Source: Pantoea sp. Cy-639 (GTDB lineage: Bacteria; Pseudomonadota; Gammaproteobacteria; Pseudomonadales; Pseudomonadaceae). From it: a stretch of DNA of 64,000 bases. The notes below the pieces were generated by a model. It was not told the origin of the DNA. It did no database searches and worked only from the letters and a program-made list of their open reading frames with translations. The position numbers and the translations under genes were made by a program. The stretch covers positions 186,001 to 250,000 of the forward strand of contig NZ_VWXI01000003.1 in NCBI RefSeq assembly GCF_011752525.1, read 5' to 3'. This document shows positions 46,418 to 56,487 of the stretch, piece by piece (position 1 is the first letter of the stretch; each line of letters starts with the position of its first letter).

Positions 46418-48178
46418 TCAGTACACCTGTACCCGCCAGAGCTCCCGCGAAGCCGATGCGGGAGTCATCGGCAGACGTCCATGCAGGGTCTGGTAGTTGT
46501 CGATCAGCACCAGATCACCGGCGACCCACTCATGGGCAATCAGGCACTCAGGATCGTAGACCAGCTCGTCGAGCGTCTCGAGCAACTGGCACTGGAAGGC
46601 CTCGTCATGCCCCAGGACCTTCTGCTCCAGGGTCTGCAGCGACGACTCGCAACCTTCCTGGTAGCGCAGTACCGGTTCGCCGTTGCGTGGATCGAGGTCC
46701 ACCAGCGGATAGCTGCGCGGCGAGCCGCCGAAGTAGGTCATGCGGGTGTAGTAGGTGATGTCGATGTCCTGCCATTGGCGGGCGGTGCGCAGCCCGATCT
46801 TGCGCAAGGCGTTGCGGCTGTCGACGATGGTGGTCTGCCCTTCCCCCGGTTGTGGCGGCGTCTTGCAGTAGAGCATGAAGGTGTGCGCACAGAACTTCGG
46901 GTTGCCTTGCACCAGCGGATCGCTGTCGGGCAGCAGGTTGAGGTCCCAGTGCAGCGGGGTCTTCTCCAGCGAATGGACCACGCCTTGGGGCTGGTCGGCC
47001 GGCTTGACCACGTGCACTTCGCCGAAGGACCAGCGATAGATGGTGCCGAAGCGTTCGCAGTCGCTGGCGAACTGCTGCTGGTCGGCATACTCGCAGCCCC
47101 TGAGGCAGACGAAACCGAAGCTGCGCACCAGCGCCTGCAAGGTCTCGGTGGACAGGCGCTGGAAGCCCAGGCCCAGCGGGTCGGTAACCAGCAGGCCGAA
47201 CAGCGGCAGCTTCTGCAAGGCGAAGTTGTAGCCCTCCAGTGCTTCCCCTTGAGTCTCATGGAACAGCCAAGGCTGCCCTTGCCAGGTCACCTGCACATGT
47301 CGGGTGCGGTCGATCTCGGCGTGGCCGCGCAAGGTCTGCCGGCCATCGAGCTGCAGCACCGGTACGGCGTGCCAGGGACTGGCCACCCGCGCCAGTCCCT
47401 CGGCCAGGGCCAGGGTGAACTTGGGACCGGCGTTGTCGTACTGGTGTACCGACAGGCGCACATGATCGGGGAAGAAGCGCTCGACCGCAGCGTTCAGCGC
47501 CTGGCCACGCAGCATCATCTGGTAGGCCTTGTGGCTGATCTGGCGTAGGTGCTCGTCTTCGTCCTGGCCCGGCTGGCGGCACAGGCGCAGGTCGTTGTAC
47601 AGGTGGCTGCACAGCTTGTCGTGGGTGCGTCCGAGCGCTTCGTCATGCCGGCACTGCTCGATCAACGCCTCGATGTTCTTCCACGGCAGTCGGGCCTGCT
47701 TGACCAGCGTGGCACGCAAGGCCTCGGAGCTGCTGGCCTGAGGGAACAGGTCTTCCATGCTCACCCAGCGGATGCAGTGGGTCGTGCACAAGGTGCGCAG
47801 CGCCTGGTTGTAGGCACGACGCACATCGTCCGGCACGCCGACGATGTCGTTGAAGGTGGTGCCGTCGCTGAGGATGGCGATCTCGCAGCCCGGGGCATGC
47901 AGTTCGGCGATTGTCTGGGCCAAGCGGTCGAGGCGCTCGATGGCGATCACCTCGCCATGATCGGGCAGCACGCCGAAGGTCTTGTCACGATCGTTGGGCG
48001 ACTTGCACGGGAAGCCCGGCAGCACCATGCGCAGCGGCTCGCCGCTGTCGAAGCAGCGGGCCAGGTCAGCGGCCAGGTGCGCCCTGCCCGCCTGCTCGAA
48101 ACGGTCATCCTCGGCCTTGAGCAGATACCCGTCCAGCACCTGGCTGACGGCCGCTATCCAGCTGTCTTTGTCTTGCAT
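46418..48178 (-). CDS. Isonitrile synthase (PvcA/DIT1)-TauD dioxygenase (PvcB) fusion
   Basis: 586 residues joining two enzymes usually encoded separately. Residues 1-290 are a DIT1/PvcA isonitrile synthase domain: MVLPGFPCKSPNDRDKTFG, ELHAPGCEIAILSDGTTFND and RLSVHQYDNAGPKF, then SPWHAVPVLQLDG. Known PvcA enzymes turn the amine of tyrosine or tryptophan into an isonitrile with carbon from ribulose-5-phosphate. Residues about 310-586 are an Fe(II)/2-oxoglutarate oxygenase with H410 and D412 (PLHWDLN) and H566 (YQTLHGR), plus the terminal Arg segment RELWRVQVY. PvcB partners desaturate or decarboxylate the isonitrile product. Domain order predicts coupled synthesis and oxidation. Starts 24 nt after the HAD gene. 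Confidence 0.88.
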   Translation of the reverse strand: MQDKDSWIAAVSQVLDGYLLKAEDDRFEQAGRAHLAADLARCFDSGEPLRMVLPGFPCKSPNDRDKTFGVLPDHGEVIAIERLDRLAQTIAELHAPGCEIAILSDGTTFNDIVGVPDDVRRAYNQALRTLCTTHCIRWVSMEDLFPQASSSEALRATLVKQARLPWKNIEALIEQCRHDEALGRTHDKLCSHLYNDLRLCRQPGQDEDEHLRQISHKAYQMMLRGQALNAAVERFFPDHVRLSVHQYDNAGPKFTLALAEGLARVASPWHAVPVLQLDGRQTLRGHAEIDRTRHVQVTWQGQPWLFHETQGEALEGYNFALQKLPLFGLLVTDPLGLGFQRLSTETLQALVRSFGFVCLRGCEYADQQQFASDCERFGTIYRWSFGEVHVVKPADQPQGVVHSLEKTPLHWDLNLLPDSDPLVQGNPKFCAHTFMLYCKTPPQPGEGQTTIVDSRNALRKIGLRTARQWQDIDITYYTRMTYFGGSPRSYPLVDLDPRNGEPVLRYQEGCESSLQTLEQKVLGHDEAFQCQLLETLDELVYDPECLIAHEWVAGDLVLIDNYQTLHGRLPMTPASASRELWRVQVY

Positions 48179-48202
48179 GTCCTGTCTTCCTTGAAAGGGC
48201 TG

Positions 48203-48916
48203 TTACTGCGAGCCGGTCGCCGCGGCGGGATGGCTCGTACTGGGGCGCACCGGCTGTGGACGCAGGGCCCGGAGCAGGTGCAGGGGTTGATCGCAATAGA
48301 ACTGCGGGCGCAGCTCGAGCAAGGCGTCACGCCCGCCGTAGCCCCATCCGACGGCGGCGGCAGGCATGCCGGCGGCCTGGGCGGTCAGCAGGTCGGTGGT
48401 GGTGTCGCCGACGAACAGGCAGTGCGCAGGGGCCAGTTCGAGCCTCTGGGCAGCTTGCAGGGCGATGTCCGGGGCCGGCTTGAGCCGTGCGCCTTCGCGG
48501 TGACCGAGCACGGCCGCGAAGCACTGGCTGGGCAGCAGTGCCTCCACCACCCGCTCGGCCAGCGCCTGGGCCTTGTTGGTCACCACTACCATGGGCAGCC
48601 CCTGGGCCGCGAGCGTGTCGATCAGCGTCAGGCAGTCGGAAAAGGGCCGGGAGCGCTGGACCAGGTTTTCCTGGTAGCAGTGCGCGTAGTCCGCGTGCAG
48701 ACGCTGGCGCAACTCGACAGCGAGCCCATCGGCGGCGCGCTCGATCATCGCCGCCACGCCGCCACCGATCATGCCGCGGACCTGCTGCGCTTGCAGCGTT
48801 GCCAGGCCATGGCGCGCGAGGACGTGATTCAGGCACCAGGCGATATCGGGCAGGGTATCGACCAGCGTGCCGTCAAGGTCGAACAATACGGCGCGCACTT
48901 GCATGTTCGTCGTCAT
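48203..48916 (-). CDS. HAD-superfamily phosphatase, Gph-like
   Basis: 237-residue phosphoglycolate-phosphatase-type HAD: motif I FDLDGTLVDTLPDI, motif II VVVTNKAQ, motif III lysine in ARLKPAPD and motif IV FVGDTTTDLLTAQAAG. The start chosen (ATG 48916) overlaps the stop of the isonitrile synthase gene by one base (TGATG), so it is coupled with it. A specific role is inferred: it may act on the sugar-phosphate cosubstrate or its by-product. It is clearly distinct in sequence from the HAD in the hydrazine operon. Confidence 0.88.
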   Translation of the reverse strand: MTTNMQVRAVLFDLDGTLVDTLPDIAWCLNHVLARHGLATLQAQQVRGMIGGGVAAMIERAADGLAVELRQRLHADYAHCYQENLVQRSRPFSDCLTLIDTLAAQGLPMVVVTNKAQALAERVVEALLPSQCFAAVLGHREGARLKPAPDIALQAAQRLELAPAHCLFVGDTTTDLLTAQAAGMPAAAVGWGYGGRDALLELRPQFYCDQPLHLLRALRPQPVRPSTSHPAAATGSQ

Positions 48917-49908
48917 CAGTGGGCACTGGCGTAATGGCAAGGGCGACCACGGCGGAATACCAGGCGGCTGTAGCGCTCATCGACGTTGCTGCGCCGGTCG
49001 AGGGTAACGACGCCACGTCGCTTGACCGCCACCGAGTGCCAGGGAGTGCGCCACAGGTCGCTGGTGGGTACCAGGCGGATGCCGATCTTGCTCGATACCG
49101 CCAGTTGCGGGTGGATCGACAGGCGCAGGCAATGTGGATAGCGCGCCTGCAACAACGCGCTCCACGCTTCGCTGCGCTGGATGACCCGCTGCGAGGCCGG
49201 CTTGGCCACCTTCTTCACCGCGTTCATGCTCATGCCGTCGAACTCGGCCAGGCCCGAGTAGTCCTCCGCGAGGAAGCGATGGATGCCGCAGTACATCAGC
49301 TTCATGTGCTCCTCGTCCTCGAAGCGCTGCTGCAGGACTCGCAACGGCTGGCCATGCTCGATCATCAGTTCCTCGCGCATGGAGTCCAGGCAGCCCAGCT
49401 GCGGGTAGGCATCCTTGAGGTCGAAGAGGGCGAAGTGCCCGGGATAGTGTTGCTCGGCGTAGTGCTGGATATCGTCGGTATAGGCCTGGACATGGGCATC
49501 GGGCACCCGCACCAGGTCGGAAAAAACATACCCGTCCGAACAGATGCGAATGATTGCACCCGGTGCATGCAGCGCACGAATGTCGTCGCACAGCCGGCTC
49601 AGTTCGTCGATGGCGTGGTGTTCCGCCAGGTCGGGGAGCGGGCCGAGGGTCTTCTGACGGTTGGGCGACTTGCCCGGGAAGGCCGGCAGGACCATTTCCA
49701 CCGGCAGGCCTTGCTCCAGCGCCCGCAATACCTTGGGCAGGTGCGGCGCGAGCACGGCCTCGTCCAGCACGGCGTCCTGCCCTGGAGCGAGGCAGCGGCG
49801 ACGGAACAGGCATTCGAGAATGGCCAGTGCGGTGTCGGTGTGCGAAGCGGATTGGTGTTGGCGGGGCAAAACGCCGCCCGCCGACAGAGCGATGCTCGTA
49901 TCGGGCAT
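48916..49908 (-). CDS. Isonitrile synthase, PvcA/DIT1 family
   Basis: 330-residue stand-alone isonitrile synthase: MVLPAFPGKSPNRQKTLGPL at about 72-91, ALHAPGAIIRICSDGYVFSD at about 112-131, VPDAHVQAY, and LRLSIHPQLAVSSKIGI followed by TPWHSVAVK. It is alignable by eye with the N-terminal half of the fusion protein two genes downstream, so the locus encodes two isonitrile synthase domains. ATG 49908 has AAGGA 8 nt upstream; an ATG at 49926 lacks a site. First gene of a three-gene operon. Confidence 0.9.
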   Translation of the reverse strand: MPDTSIALSAGGVLPRQHQSASHTDTALAILECLFRRRCLAPGQDAVLDEAVLAPHLPKVLRALEQGLPVEMVLPAFPGKSPNRQKTLGPLPDLAEHHAIDELSRLCDDIRALHAPGAIIRICSDGYVFSDLVRVPDAHVQAYTDDIQHYAEQHYPGHFALFDLKDAYPQLGCLDSMREELMIEHGQPLRVLQQRFEDEEHMKLMYCGIHRFLAEDYSGLAEFDGMSMNAVKKVAKPASQRVIQRSEAWSALLQARYPHCLRLSIHPQLAVSSKIGIRLVPTSDLWRTPWHSVAVKRRGVVTLDRRSNVDERYSRLVFRRGRPCHYASAH

Positions 49909-50048
49909 GAAACAGTCCTTTGTCATGTGGATGGATCCGGATGGATCTCAGTCAATGCTGACTGCCAGGTCGTCCTGACCTGCGGCGCATAAAATCGGGC
50001 AAAGGCCTTGCGCTGTCAACTGGCCTTGCAAGGTATTTTTCAGAGGCG

Positions 50049-50077
50049 AAAAAAAACGCCCCGGCAAGCCGGGGCGT
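50049..50077 (-). terminator. Rho-independent terminator of the cyo operon
   Basis: Reading leftward after cyoE, the stem ACGCCCCGGC/GCCGGGGCGT (50056-50065 with 50068-50077, 2-nt loop) is followed by a run of eight T residues on the minus strand. Confidence 0.9.
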
Positions 50078-50097
50078 CTTGTTGAAGCATGAACGTT

Positions 50098-50985
50098 TCA
50101 GCGTGCGTAGGTCATCAGCACATCGGCTGCAGTCTGGCTGTCCACGCCCATCATCACGCTCAGGGCGGTGACGGTGAGGATGGAGAAGCCGAATACCTTG
50201 CGCGCCCATTTGCTGTCGTCCTCGGCCTTGTAGCCGCCCCAGGCCATGTACAGCCAGTACAGGCCCATGGCTGCCGCCACGGCGAGGTAGCCCAGGCCGG
50301 CGTAGCCGCCCAGGGTCAGCATCAGGGTCGCCAGCACGAAGGCCAGCACGTACAGCACGATCTGCTTCTTCGCCGCGAGGATACCGCGCGCCACCGGCAG
50401 GACCGGAATGTTGGCAGCGCTGTAGTCCTTGAAGCGGAAGATGGCGATGGCGAAGCTGTGCGGCATCTGCCACAGGCTGAACATCACCAGCAGGGTCACT
50501 GCCGCCAGGTCGAAGCTGTTGCTCACGGCGCAGTAGCCGATCACCGGAGGCATGGCACCGGACAGGCTGCCGACCAGGGTGCCGTGCACCGATTTACGCT
50601 TCAGCCAGAGGCTGTAGAACCCGACGTAGACCACGAAGCCAACCAGGGCGCAGAACGCCGACAGCGGATTGGCCTGGACATACAGCAGACTGAAACCCGC
50701 CACCCCGAGCAGGGTGGCGTAGATCAGCGCGAGGGTCAGCGACATGCCGCCCTGCACCATGACGCGGTTCTTGGTGCGCTCCATCTTGTGGTCGATGTCA
50801 CGGTCGATGCAGTTGTTGAACACGCAACCGGACGCCACCACCAGGGAAGTACCTACCACCACCGCCAGGAACAGGGCGAAGTCCACATGGCCCTTCGCGG
50901 CAAGGAAGAAACCGCCTGCCACGGAAAGCACGTTACCGAAAATGATCCCCGGTTTGGTGATTTGGATAAAGTGCTTCACGGACAT
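50098..50985 (-). CDS. cyoE: Protoheme IX farnesyltransferase (heme O synthase)
   Basis: CyoE converts heme B to heme O for the bo3 oxidase. The 295-residue polytopic UbiA-family protein has the prenyl-diphosphate motif [18 protein letters not shown] and a second Asp-rich loop ([15 protein letters not shown]). Last gene of the cyo operon, 11 nt after cyoD. Confidence 0.96.
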   Translation of the reverse strand: MSVKHFIQITKPGIIFGNVLSVAGGFFLAAKGHVDFALFLAVVVGTSLVVASGCVFNNCIDRDIDHKMERTKNRVMVQGGMSLTLALIYATLLGVAGFSLLYVQANPLSAFCALVGFVVYVGFYSLWLKRKSVHGTLVGSLSGAMPPVIGYCAVSNSFDLAAVTLLVMFSLWQMPHSFAIAIFRFKDYSAANIPVLPVARGILAAKKQIVLYVLAFVLATLMLTLGGYAGLGYLAVAAAMGLYWLYMAWGGYKAEDDSKWARKVFGFSILTVTALSVMMGVDSQTAADVLMTYAR

Positions 50986-50996
50986 GCAGTCTTACC

Positions 50997-51329
50997 TCAC
51001 TTGGCCAGCATTTCGAAGTGGATGCTGAACATGATCCACAGCGACAGGCCGACCAGCAGAGCGATCACCAGGGTGGTGAACAGGAACGTCGACACGTTGG
51101 AACGCTGCTCTTTCGAGCGGTCCATGTGCAGGAAGTACACGAGGTGTACAACCACCTGGATGACGGCCATGGCCACCACGATCAGAACGGTCAGGTTCTT
51201 CGGCAGGCTCGGGTACATCACCAGGCCGAACGGGATCGCGGTCAGGATGATCGACAGGATGAAGCCGATCATGTACGACTTGACGCTGCCGTGGTTGCCT
51301 TCGTGATGAGTGTCGTGTGCGCTAGCCAT
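50997..51329 (-). CDS. cyoD: Cytochrome bo3 ubiquinol oxidase subunit IV
   Basis: 110 residues, three membrane segments (YMIGFILSIILTAIPFGLV; LTVLIVVAMAVIQVVVHLVY; LFTTLVIALLVGLSLWIMFS), preceded by a His-rich cytoplasmic start. Its start codon shares one base with the cyoC stop region. Accessory subunit aiding assembly of subunit I. Confidence 0.95.
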   Translation of the reverse strand: MASAHDTHHEGNHGSVKSYMIGFILSIILTAIPFGLVMYPSLPKNLTVLIVVAMAVIQVVVHLVYFLHMDRSKEQRSNVSTFLFTTLVIALLVGLSLWIMFSIHFEMLAK

Positions 51330-51952
51330 TACAGAACTCCCAGCAGGTAGACGACGGTGAAGACGCAGATCCAGACCACGTCCAGGAAGTGCCAGAACAG
51401 GCTCAGGCAGCTCATGCGGGTCTTGGCGGTCGGCGTGATGCCGTGCTTGTTGATCTGGTACATCATGATTGCCATCCAGATCAGGCCGGCAGTCACGTGC
51501 AGACCGTGGGTACCTACCAGGGCGAAGAAGCCCGACAGGAAGCCACTGCGCTGCGGGCCGAAGCCCTCGCTGATCAGGTGATGGAATTCATAGATTTCCA
51601 TCGCGATGAAGCCGGCACCGAACAGGAAGGTCACGGCCAGCCAGCCCAGCACGCCACCCTTGTTGCCCTTGAACATCTGCAGCATGGCGAAGCCGAAGGT
51701 GATCGAGGACAGCAGCAGGAACAGCGTCTCGACCGCTACGAAGTCGAGCTGGAAGATGTCGTGACCCGACGGGCCGCCGGCAAAACTGCCGGACAGCACC
51801 GCGTAGGTGGCGAAGAGCGACGCAAACAGGATGCAGTCGGTCATCAGGTACAGCCAGAAACCGAGGACGGTCATCTGGCCCGAGTCGTGGTGGTGGTCAT
51901 CGTGAGCATGGTCATGACCATGCGCGCCACCGTGGATTACTTGACTGGACAT
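51329..51952 (-). CDS. cyoC: Cytochrome bo3 ubiquinol oxidase subunit III
   Basis: 207-residue heme-copper oxidase subunit III with five membrane segments (for example [20 protein letters not shown] and [20 protein letters not shown]). The N-terminus is unusually rich in His and Asp ([13 protein letters not shown]), a common feature of Pseudomonas CyoC. Supports stability of the proton-pumping core. Confidence 0.96.
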   Translation of the reverse strand: MSSQVIHGGAHGHDHAHDDHHHDSGQMTVLGFWLYLMTDCILFASLFATYAVLSGSFAGGPSGHDIFQLDFVAVETLFLLLSSITFGFAMLQMFKGNKGGVLGWLAVTFLFGAGFIAMEIYEFHHLISEGFGPQRSGFLSGFFALVGTHGLHVTAGLIWMAIMMYQINKHGITPTAKTRMSCLSLFWHFLDVVWICVFTVVYLLGVL

Positions 51953-51955
51953 TGA

Positions 51956-53974
51956 TTACACCCGTTCAAACGATTCGACACGTGCGCCGGCAGGCAGAGC
52001 ACCTGCTTGGGCCAGCGCTTTCATGCGCTCGCCTTCGATGCGCGCCACTTCTTCGGCCGGAACCATGTAGCCCTGGTCGTCACGCGCGGCGTGGCGAACG
52101 AAGACAGCGATGGTTGCCAACAGGCTCGCGCCCACCAGCCACCAGATGTGCCAGATGAAGGCGAAACCGAACACGGTCAGGAGCAGACCCATGAACAGAC
52201 CGGTGGAGGTATTGCTCGGCATGTGGATCGCTTCGTACTTGGCCGCAGGCTTGTAGGCAGCACCGGCTTGCTTGGCTTCGTGCCAGGCGTCCAGGCCAAC
52301 ATGCTCAGGCATGTGCGCGAAGTTGTAGAACGGAGGTGGCGACGAAGTCGACCATTCCAGGGTACGGCCGCCCCATGGGTCGCCGGTCACGTCCATGTTC
52401 TGCTTGCGGTCGCGGACCGACACGTAGATCTGGATCAGCTGGCAGGCGATACCGAACAGGATCAGCACGGCGCCGACCACGGCAACGTACAGGTAGGGTT
52501 CCCACAGCGGGTTGTCGGAGTGGTTCAGACGACGGGTCATGCCCATGAAGCCCAGGGCGTACAGCGGCATGAACGCTACGTAGAAACCGGAGATCCAGAA
52601 CCAGAAGGCAGCCTTGCCCCACTTCTCGTTCAGGGTGAAGCCGAAGGCTTTCGGGAACCAGAAGGAGAAGCCAGCGATGTAGCCGAAGACTGCACCACCG
52701 ATGATCACGTTGTGGAAGTGGGCGATCACGAACAGGCTGTTGTGCAGGACGAAGTCAGCACCTGGAACAGCCAGCAGGACGCCGGTCATGCCACCGATCG
52801 AGAAGGTAACCATGAAGCCCAGGGTCCACATGATCGGCGCGGTGAAGCGCAGACGGCCCTGGTAGATGGTGAACAGCCAGTTGAACAGCTTCACACCGGT
52901 CGGAATGGAGATCAGCATCGTCGCCAGGCCGAAGAAGGTGTTGACGCTGGCGCCGGCACCCATGGTGAAGAAGTGGTGCAGCCAGACCGCGAAGCCGAGG
53001 ATGGCGATCGCGCCCGAGGCGTAGATCATCGAGTGGTGACCGAACAGGCGCTTGCCTGCGAAGGTCGAGGTGACTTCCGAGAACACGCCGAAGGCCGGCA
53101 GGATCAGGATGTAGACCTCAGGGTGACCCCACGCCCAGAACAGGTTGACGTACATCATCGGGTTCCCACCAAGCTCGTTGGTGAAGATGTGGAAGTCCAG
53201 ATAACGGTCAACAGTCAGCAGTGCGAGTGCGGCGGTCAGGATCGGGAACGAAGCGACGATCAGCACGTTGGCCCAGGTGCAGGTCCAGGTGAAGATCGGC
53301 ATGTCCATCAGCTTCATGCCAGGTGCGCGCATCTTCATCACGGTGACGAGGAAGTTCACGCCGGTAAGCGTCGTACCCAGGCCTGAGAGCTGTAGCGCCC
53401 AGATGTAGTAGTCGACACCTACCCCAGGGCTGTACTGGATGCCCGCGAGCGGCGGATAGGCAACCCAGCCGGTCTTGGCGAATTCACCAACGCCCAGCGA
53501 GATGTTGACCAGCAGCACGCCTGCCAGCAGCAGGTAGAAGCTCAGGGAGTTCAGGAACGGGAAGGCAACGTCACGTGCACCGATCTGCAGGGGAACCGCC
53601 AGGTTCATCAGGCCGGTGAAGAACGGCATCGCCATGAAGATGATCATGATCACACCGTGGGCGGTGAAGATCTGGTCATAGTGTTCAGGCGGCAGGTAGC
53701 CTTCGGAGCCACCGGTGGCGGCGGCCAGCTGGGTACGCATCATGATGGCGTCGGCGAAGCCGCGCAGCAGCATGACCATAGCGACGATGATGTACATCAC
53801 GCCGATTTTCTTGTGGTCGACAGTGGTCAACCACTCGGTCCACAAGTACGACCACTTGCGGAAATAGGTGATGGCACCAACGACGGCGATACCACCGAGC
53901 GCGATCATGGCAAGCGTCACCATGACTATCGGCTCGTGATAGGGTATCGCCTCCAGGCTTAATTTACCGAACAT
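51956..53974 (-). CDS. cyoB: Cytochrome bo3 ubiquinol oxidase subunit I
   Basis: 672-residue catalytic subunit. It holds low-spin heme b, high-spin heme o3 and CuB: the cross-linked His-Tyr region is [15 protein letters not shown], the CuB histidine pair is in WLHHFFTMG and the heme ligand region is [13 protein letters not shown]. Length matches the family (E. coli 663). Quinol oxidation here reduces O2 to water and pumps protons. Confidence 0.98.
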   Translation of the reverse strand: MFGKLSLEAIPYHEPIVMVTLAMIALGGIAVVGAITYFRKWSYLWTEWLTTVDHKKIGVMYIIVAMVMLLRGFADAIMMRTQLAAATGGSEGYLPPEHYDQIFTAHGVIMIIFMAMPFFTGLMNLAVPLQIGARDVAFPFLNSLSFYLLLAGVLLVNISLGVGEFAKTGWVAYPPLAGIQYSPGVGVDYYIWALQLSGLGTTLTGVNFLVTVMKMRAPGMKLMDMPIFTWTCTWANVLIVASFPILTAALALLTVDRYLDFHIFTNELGGNPMMYVNLFWAWGHPEVYILILPAFGVFSEVTSTFAGKRLFGHHSMIYASGAIAILGFAVWLHHFFTMGAGASVNTFFGLATMLISIPTGVKLFNWLFTIYQGRLRFTAPIMWTLGFMVTFSIGGMTGVLLAVPGADFVLHNSLFVIAHFHNVIIGGAVFGYIAGFSFWFPKAFGFTLNEKWGKAAFWFWISGFYVAFMPLYALGFMGMTRRLNHSDNPLWEPYLYVAVVGAVLILFGIACQLIQIYVSVRDRKQNMDVTGDPWGGRTLEWSTSSPPPFYNFAHMPEHVGLDAWHEAKQAGAAYKPAAKYEAIHMPSNTSTGLFMGLLLTVFGFAFIWHIWWLVGASLLATIAVFVRHAARDDQGYMVPAEEVARIEGERMKALAQAGALPAGARVESFERV

Positions 53975-53977
53975 CTC

Positions 53978-54922
53978 TTACTCCTCTGCACCGGCAGCTG
54001 GTTGCATACTCGATTCCACACCCTTGGTAGTGGCCAGGTCTTTGCTGCCTGCTTCTTCGTGGCTCGGACGACCGCGGTTCATGCCTTCGTACTTGTCGAC
54101 GATCAGCTGGAACTGGTCAGGCGAAGCCTCGCTATACAGCTCGACTGGGTTGTTTTCGCTTGGTTTGGCCAAGGCGTCGTATTCGGCCTTGTCCAGCTTC
54201 TTCGGCGAGGCCTTCACTTGCGCGACCCATGCATCGAAGTCGGCTTGCGAAGTGGCGGTTGCCTTGAATTTCATACCGGTGAAGCCGGCACCGCTGTAGT
54301 TGGCGGAGATACCGTCGAACTCACCGTTCTCGTTGGCGATCAGGTGCAGTTTGGTGGTCATGCCAGCCATTGCGTAGATCTGGCCACCCAGGCCCGGGAT
54401 GAAGAAGGAGTTCATCACGGCGTCGGAGGTGACACGGAAGTTGACCGGGGTGTTGGCCGGGAAGACGATCTTGTTGACCGTGGCGATGCCCTGTTCCGGG
54501 TAGATGAACAGCCACTTCCAGTCCAGCGCGACCACGTCGATCTGCACCGGCTTCACGTCGGAATCCAGTGGACGGTACGGGTCCAGCTTGTGGGTGGAGT
54601 GGTAGGTGAAGTAGCCCAGGGCGATGATGATCAGAACCGGGATGATCCACACCGCAGCCTCGATCTTGGTCGAGTGCGACCAGTCAGGGGTGTAGGTGGC
54701 AGCCTTGTTGGAAGCGCGATACTTCCAGGCGAAGGCCAGGGTCATGATGATCACGGGCACAACCACCAGCAGCATCAGGCCGGTGGCGATCAGGATCAGG
54801 TTCTTCTGCTCAATGCCCACCTGGCCCTTCGGATCGAGCAGGGTCCAGTTGCACCCACTGAGTAAAAGCATGCCTAAAAAGGGCAATATGCCAAACAGTC
54901 TGGGGTAACGCTTTTTACTCAT
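53978..54922 (-). CDS. cyoA: Cytochrome bo3 ubiquinol oxidase subunit II
   Basis: 314-residue lipoprotein: signal peptide ending in the lipobox LLSGC (Cys24 to 26), two membrane helices ([39 protein letters not shown]) and a periplasmic cupredoxin domain without CuA ligands, as expected of quinol oxidases ([16 protein letters not shown]). First gene of cyoABCDE; about 560 nt of non-coding DNA lies upstream. Confidence 0.97.
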   Translation of the reverse strand: MSKKRYPRLFGILPFLGMLLLSGCNWTLLDPKGQVGIEQKNLILIATGLMLLVVVPVIIMTLAFAWKYRASNKAATYTPDWSHSTKIEAAVWIIPVLIIIALGYFTYHSTHKLDPYRPLDSDVKPVQIDVVALDWKWLFIYPEQGIATVNKIVFPANTPVNFRVTSDAVMNSFFIPGLGGQIYAMAGMTTKLHLIANENGEFDGISANYSGAGFTGMKFKATATSQADFDAWVAQVKASPKKLDKAEYDALAKPSENNPVELYSEASPDQFQLIVDKYEGMNRGRPSHEEAGSKDLATTKGVESSMQPAAGAEE

Positions 54923-55482
54923 CTCACGACCTCTAGATCAGCTTGCTTCAATGCAATTTGTGTTTTGGTAGCCAACACTTCGTCCTGCCAAGTGCGGCAA
55001 TTGGCGCCCGTACTCGCCCCTGCCAGGGATCCGACTGCAGGATCTTGGCGTCAAGCGGGTTAGCGGTGCTTATGGTTTCGTAGGCAACAGGCCTGTACTT
55101 CAGACCAAGTCCATTTGGTGCGGGAAAACGCGGAGGGGGGTCCGCCCGGTATCGCCGTTGGGCGAAACTTGTCGAAGTCAGCAAATGGAAAGCGCTGCGG
55201 CTCCCATCAATCCTGCGACTCGCAAGCAGTGCCGAACGGAAATTGGGGGCGATTGTAGATAGGTCGTCCGGCGATGACTATGACTTATTGAGCAACAGTC
55301 TTTTACAGAATGCGTAACAATACTGGTCAAAAAATCAACTTCGCGACAGTTTGTCGCACCCCGCGCAGTAGACCTGAAACCCTTGCCACGCAAGGGCTGG
55401 AGCCTGACCTGGATCAACCGTTTGCGGTGTCGCGGGGCTTATCCGCCGCTGCAATAGACCCAGGTCAATTCGGGACTTTGGT
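54923..55482. other. Non-coding region upstream of cyoA
   Basis: About 560 nt between the cyo operon and dsbB, both on the minus strand. I see no credible gene and no convincing TTGAT-N4-ATCAA ANR box. It must contain the cyo promoter, and the length suggests a long leader or several regulator sites. Confidence 0.5.
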
Positions 55483-55989
55483 CTAACCGCGACGCCGGTT
55501 GCGGTAGATACCCAGCGGCACCAGGAGGGTGGTCAGCACGAACGCCACCAAGGCCCACTGGGCGAGGGACAGCCCCAGGATCGGCGGGTACGGCGTCGAG
55601 CAGAAACCGTCCACCTGGAACGCCAGCGGCCAGAGCTTGGCCAGCGGCAGGTCATCGACGATCGGCTGCAAGGTATCTATGCCGCAGCTGACCATCGGGT
55701 TGGCGAGTATATACACATGGTTGCCGGCTGCAACGATGCCACCGATGGCACTGAGCACCACCAGCCCCTCGAACACTGTCAGGCTCCGGCGGCCGGGCAT
55801 GGCCGCGCCGATGAAGGCGAACAGGGCAATGAACAACAGGGCGTAGCGTTGCAGGATGCACAGCGGGCAAGGCGCCTCGCCCAGCACCACCTGCATGTAC
55901 AGCGCGCCGCCGATCAGTGCCAGGCAGATCACGCCGAGGAGCACCAGAAAGCGCCGTTCCCGATTCAGGCGCGATGTCAGTTCGTTCAT
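55483..55989 (-). CDS. dsbB: Disulfide bond formation protein DsbB
   Basis: 168-residue inner-membrane protein that reoxidises DsbA using quinone. Four hydrophobic segments and the two redox pairs are present: CPLC at C41/C44 in the first periplasmic loop, and C102 (MVSCGID) with C130 (DGFCSTP) in the second. These match E. coli DsbB spacing closely. ATG 55989 with AAGGAA upstream was chosen over longer frames. Confidence 0.95.
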   Translation of the reverse strand: MNELTSRLNRERRFLVLLGVICLALIGGALYMQVVLGEAPCPLCILQRYALLFIALFAFIGAAMPGRRSLTVFEGLVVLSAIGGIVAAGNHVYILANPMVSCGIDTLQPIVDDLPLAKLWPLAFQVDGFCSTPYPPILGLSLAQWALVAFVLTTLLVPLGIYRNRRRG

Positions 55990-56288
55990 TGCCGATTCCT
56001 TCGATGGAGAGTGGCAGCGCGGGCTGCCCGGGGGCGCCAAGTCTACACGCTGGAGATGACCTTTGAATGCATCGAGGAAGGACGTGCGCGGCTATCCACT
56101 GATGACCTAGGACCGGACGGGGCGGTTTCGGTTCACTGGCACGCATGAAAAATGCGCCAGCCCGAGCGCCGGACAGGGGCAGTCCCCTCGACACTCGGGA
56201 GTGAAGGATACAGTGATTAAAGGAGGATTAAAGATGAAGGCGGGTATAACCGCTTTCATCTCTCCTTATATAGAGAAGGGATTGTTGG

Positions 56289-56399
56289 CCCAATCGCTGG
56301 CAAGCCAGCCCCGGCACGAAGAATGCTGTCGTCCGTCTGGTTCTCGACTACCCACGGTCTGGCGCATCACGTACCAGAGCTGGCTTGCCAGCGATTGGG
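56289..56399. repeat. REPIN of a different REP class
   Basis: Perfect 21-bp inverted arms at 56289-56309 and 56379-56399, each with the core ATCGCTGGCAAGCCAGC or its complement. This core differs from the GCGGGGCAAGCCCGC units elsewhere in the window. Confidence 0.88.
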
Positions 56400-56410
56400 A
56401 TGACCAGGCG

Positions 56411-56438
56411 CAAGGCCGCTCCTGCAGGAGCGGCCTTG
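56411..56438. terminator. Perfect 28-nt palindrome downstream of hmp
   Basis: CAAGGCCGCTCCTG and its exact complement abut without a loop, about 50 nt beyond the hmp stop. A hairpin of this kind may terminate hmp transcription; no strong T-run follows, so it may only be a REP-type element. Confidence 0.5.
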
Positions 56439-56487
56439 TATCGCGAAAGGGCTGCGCAACAGCCCCGGCAGTTCCCAGCCGTGCCTG

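Larger units (their letters stand above)
55990..56487. other. Non-coding region with a possible short leader frame and two palindromes
   Basis: A strong AAAGGAGG (56219-56226) stands 7 nt before ATG 56234, which lies inside a 12-bp hairpin (56232-56261). The frame reads MKAGITAFISPYIEKG and runs on through the repeats below to 56524, so its later part is probably not real coding. No known function is recognised. Confidence 0.35.
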
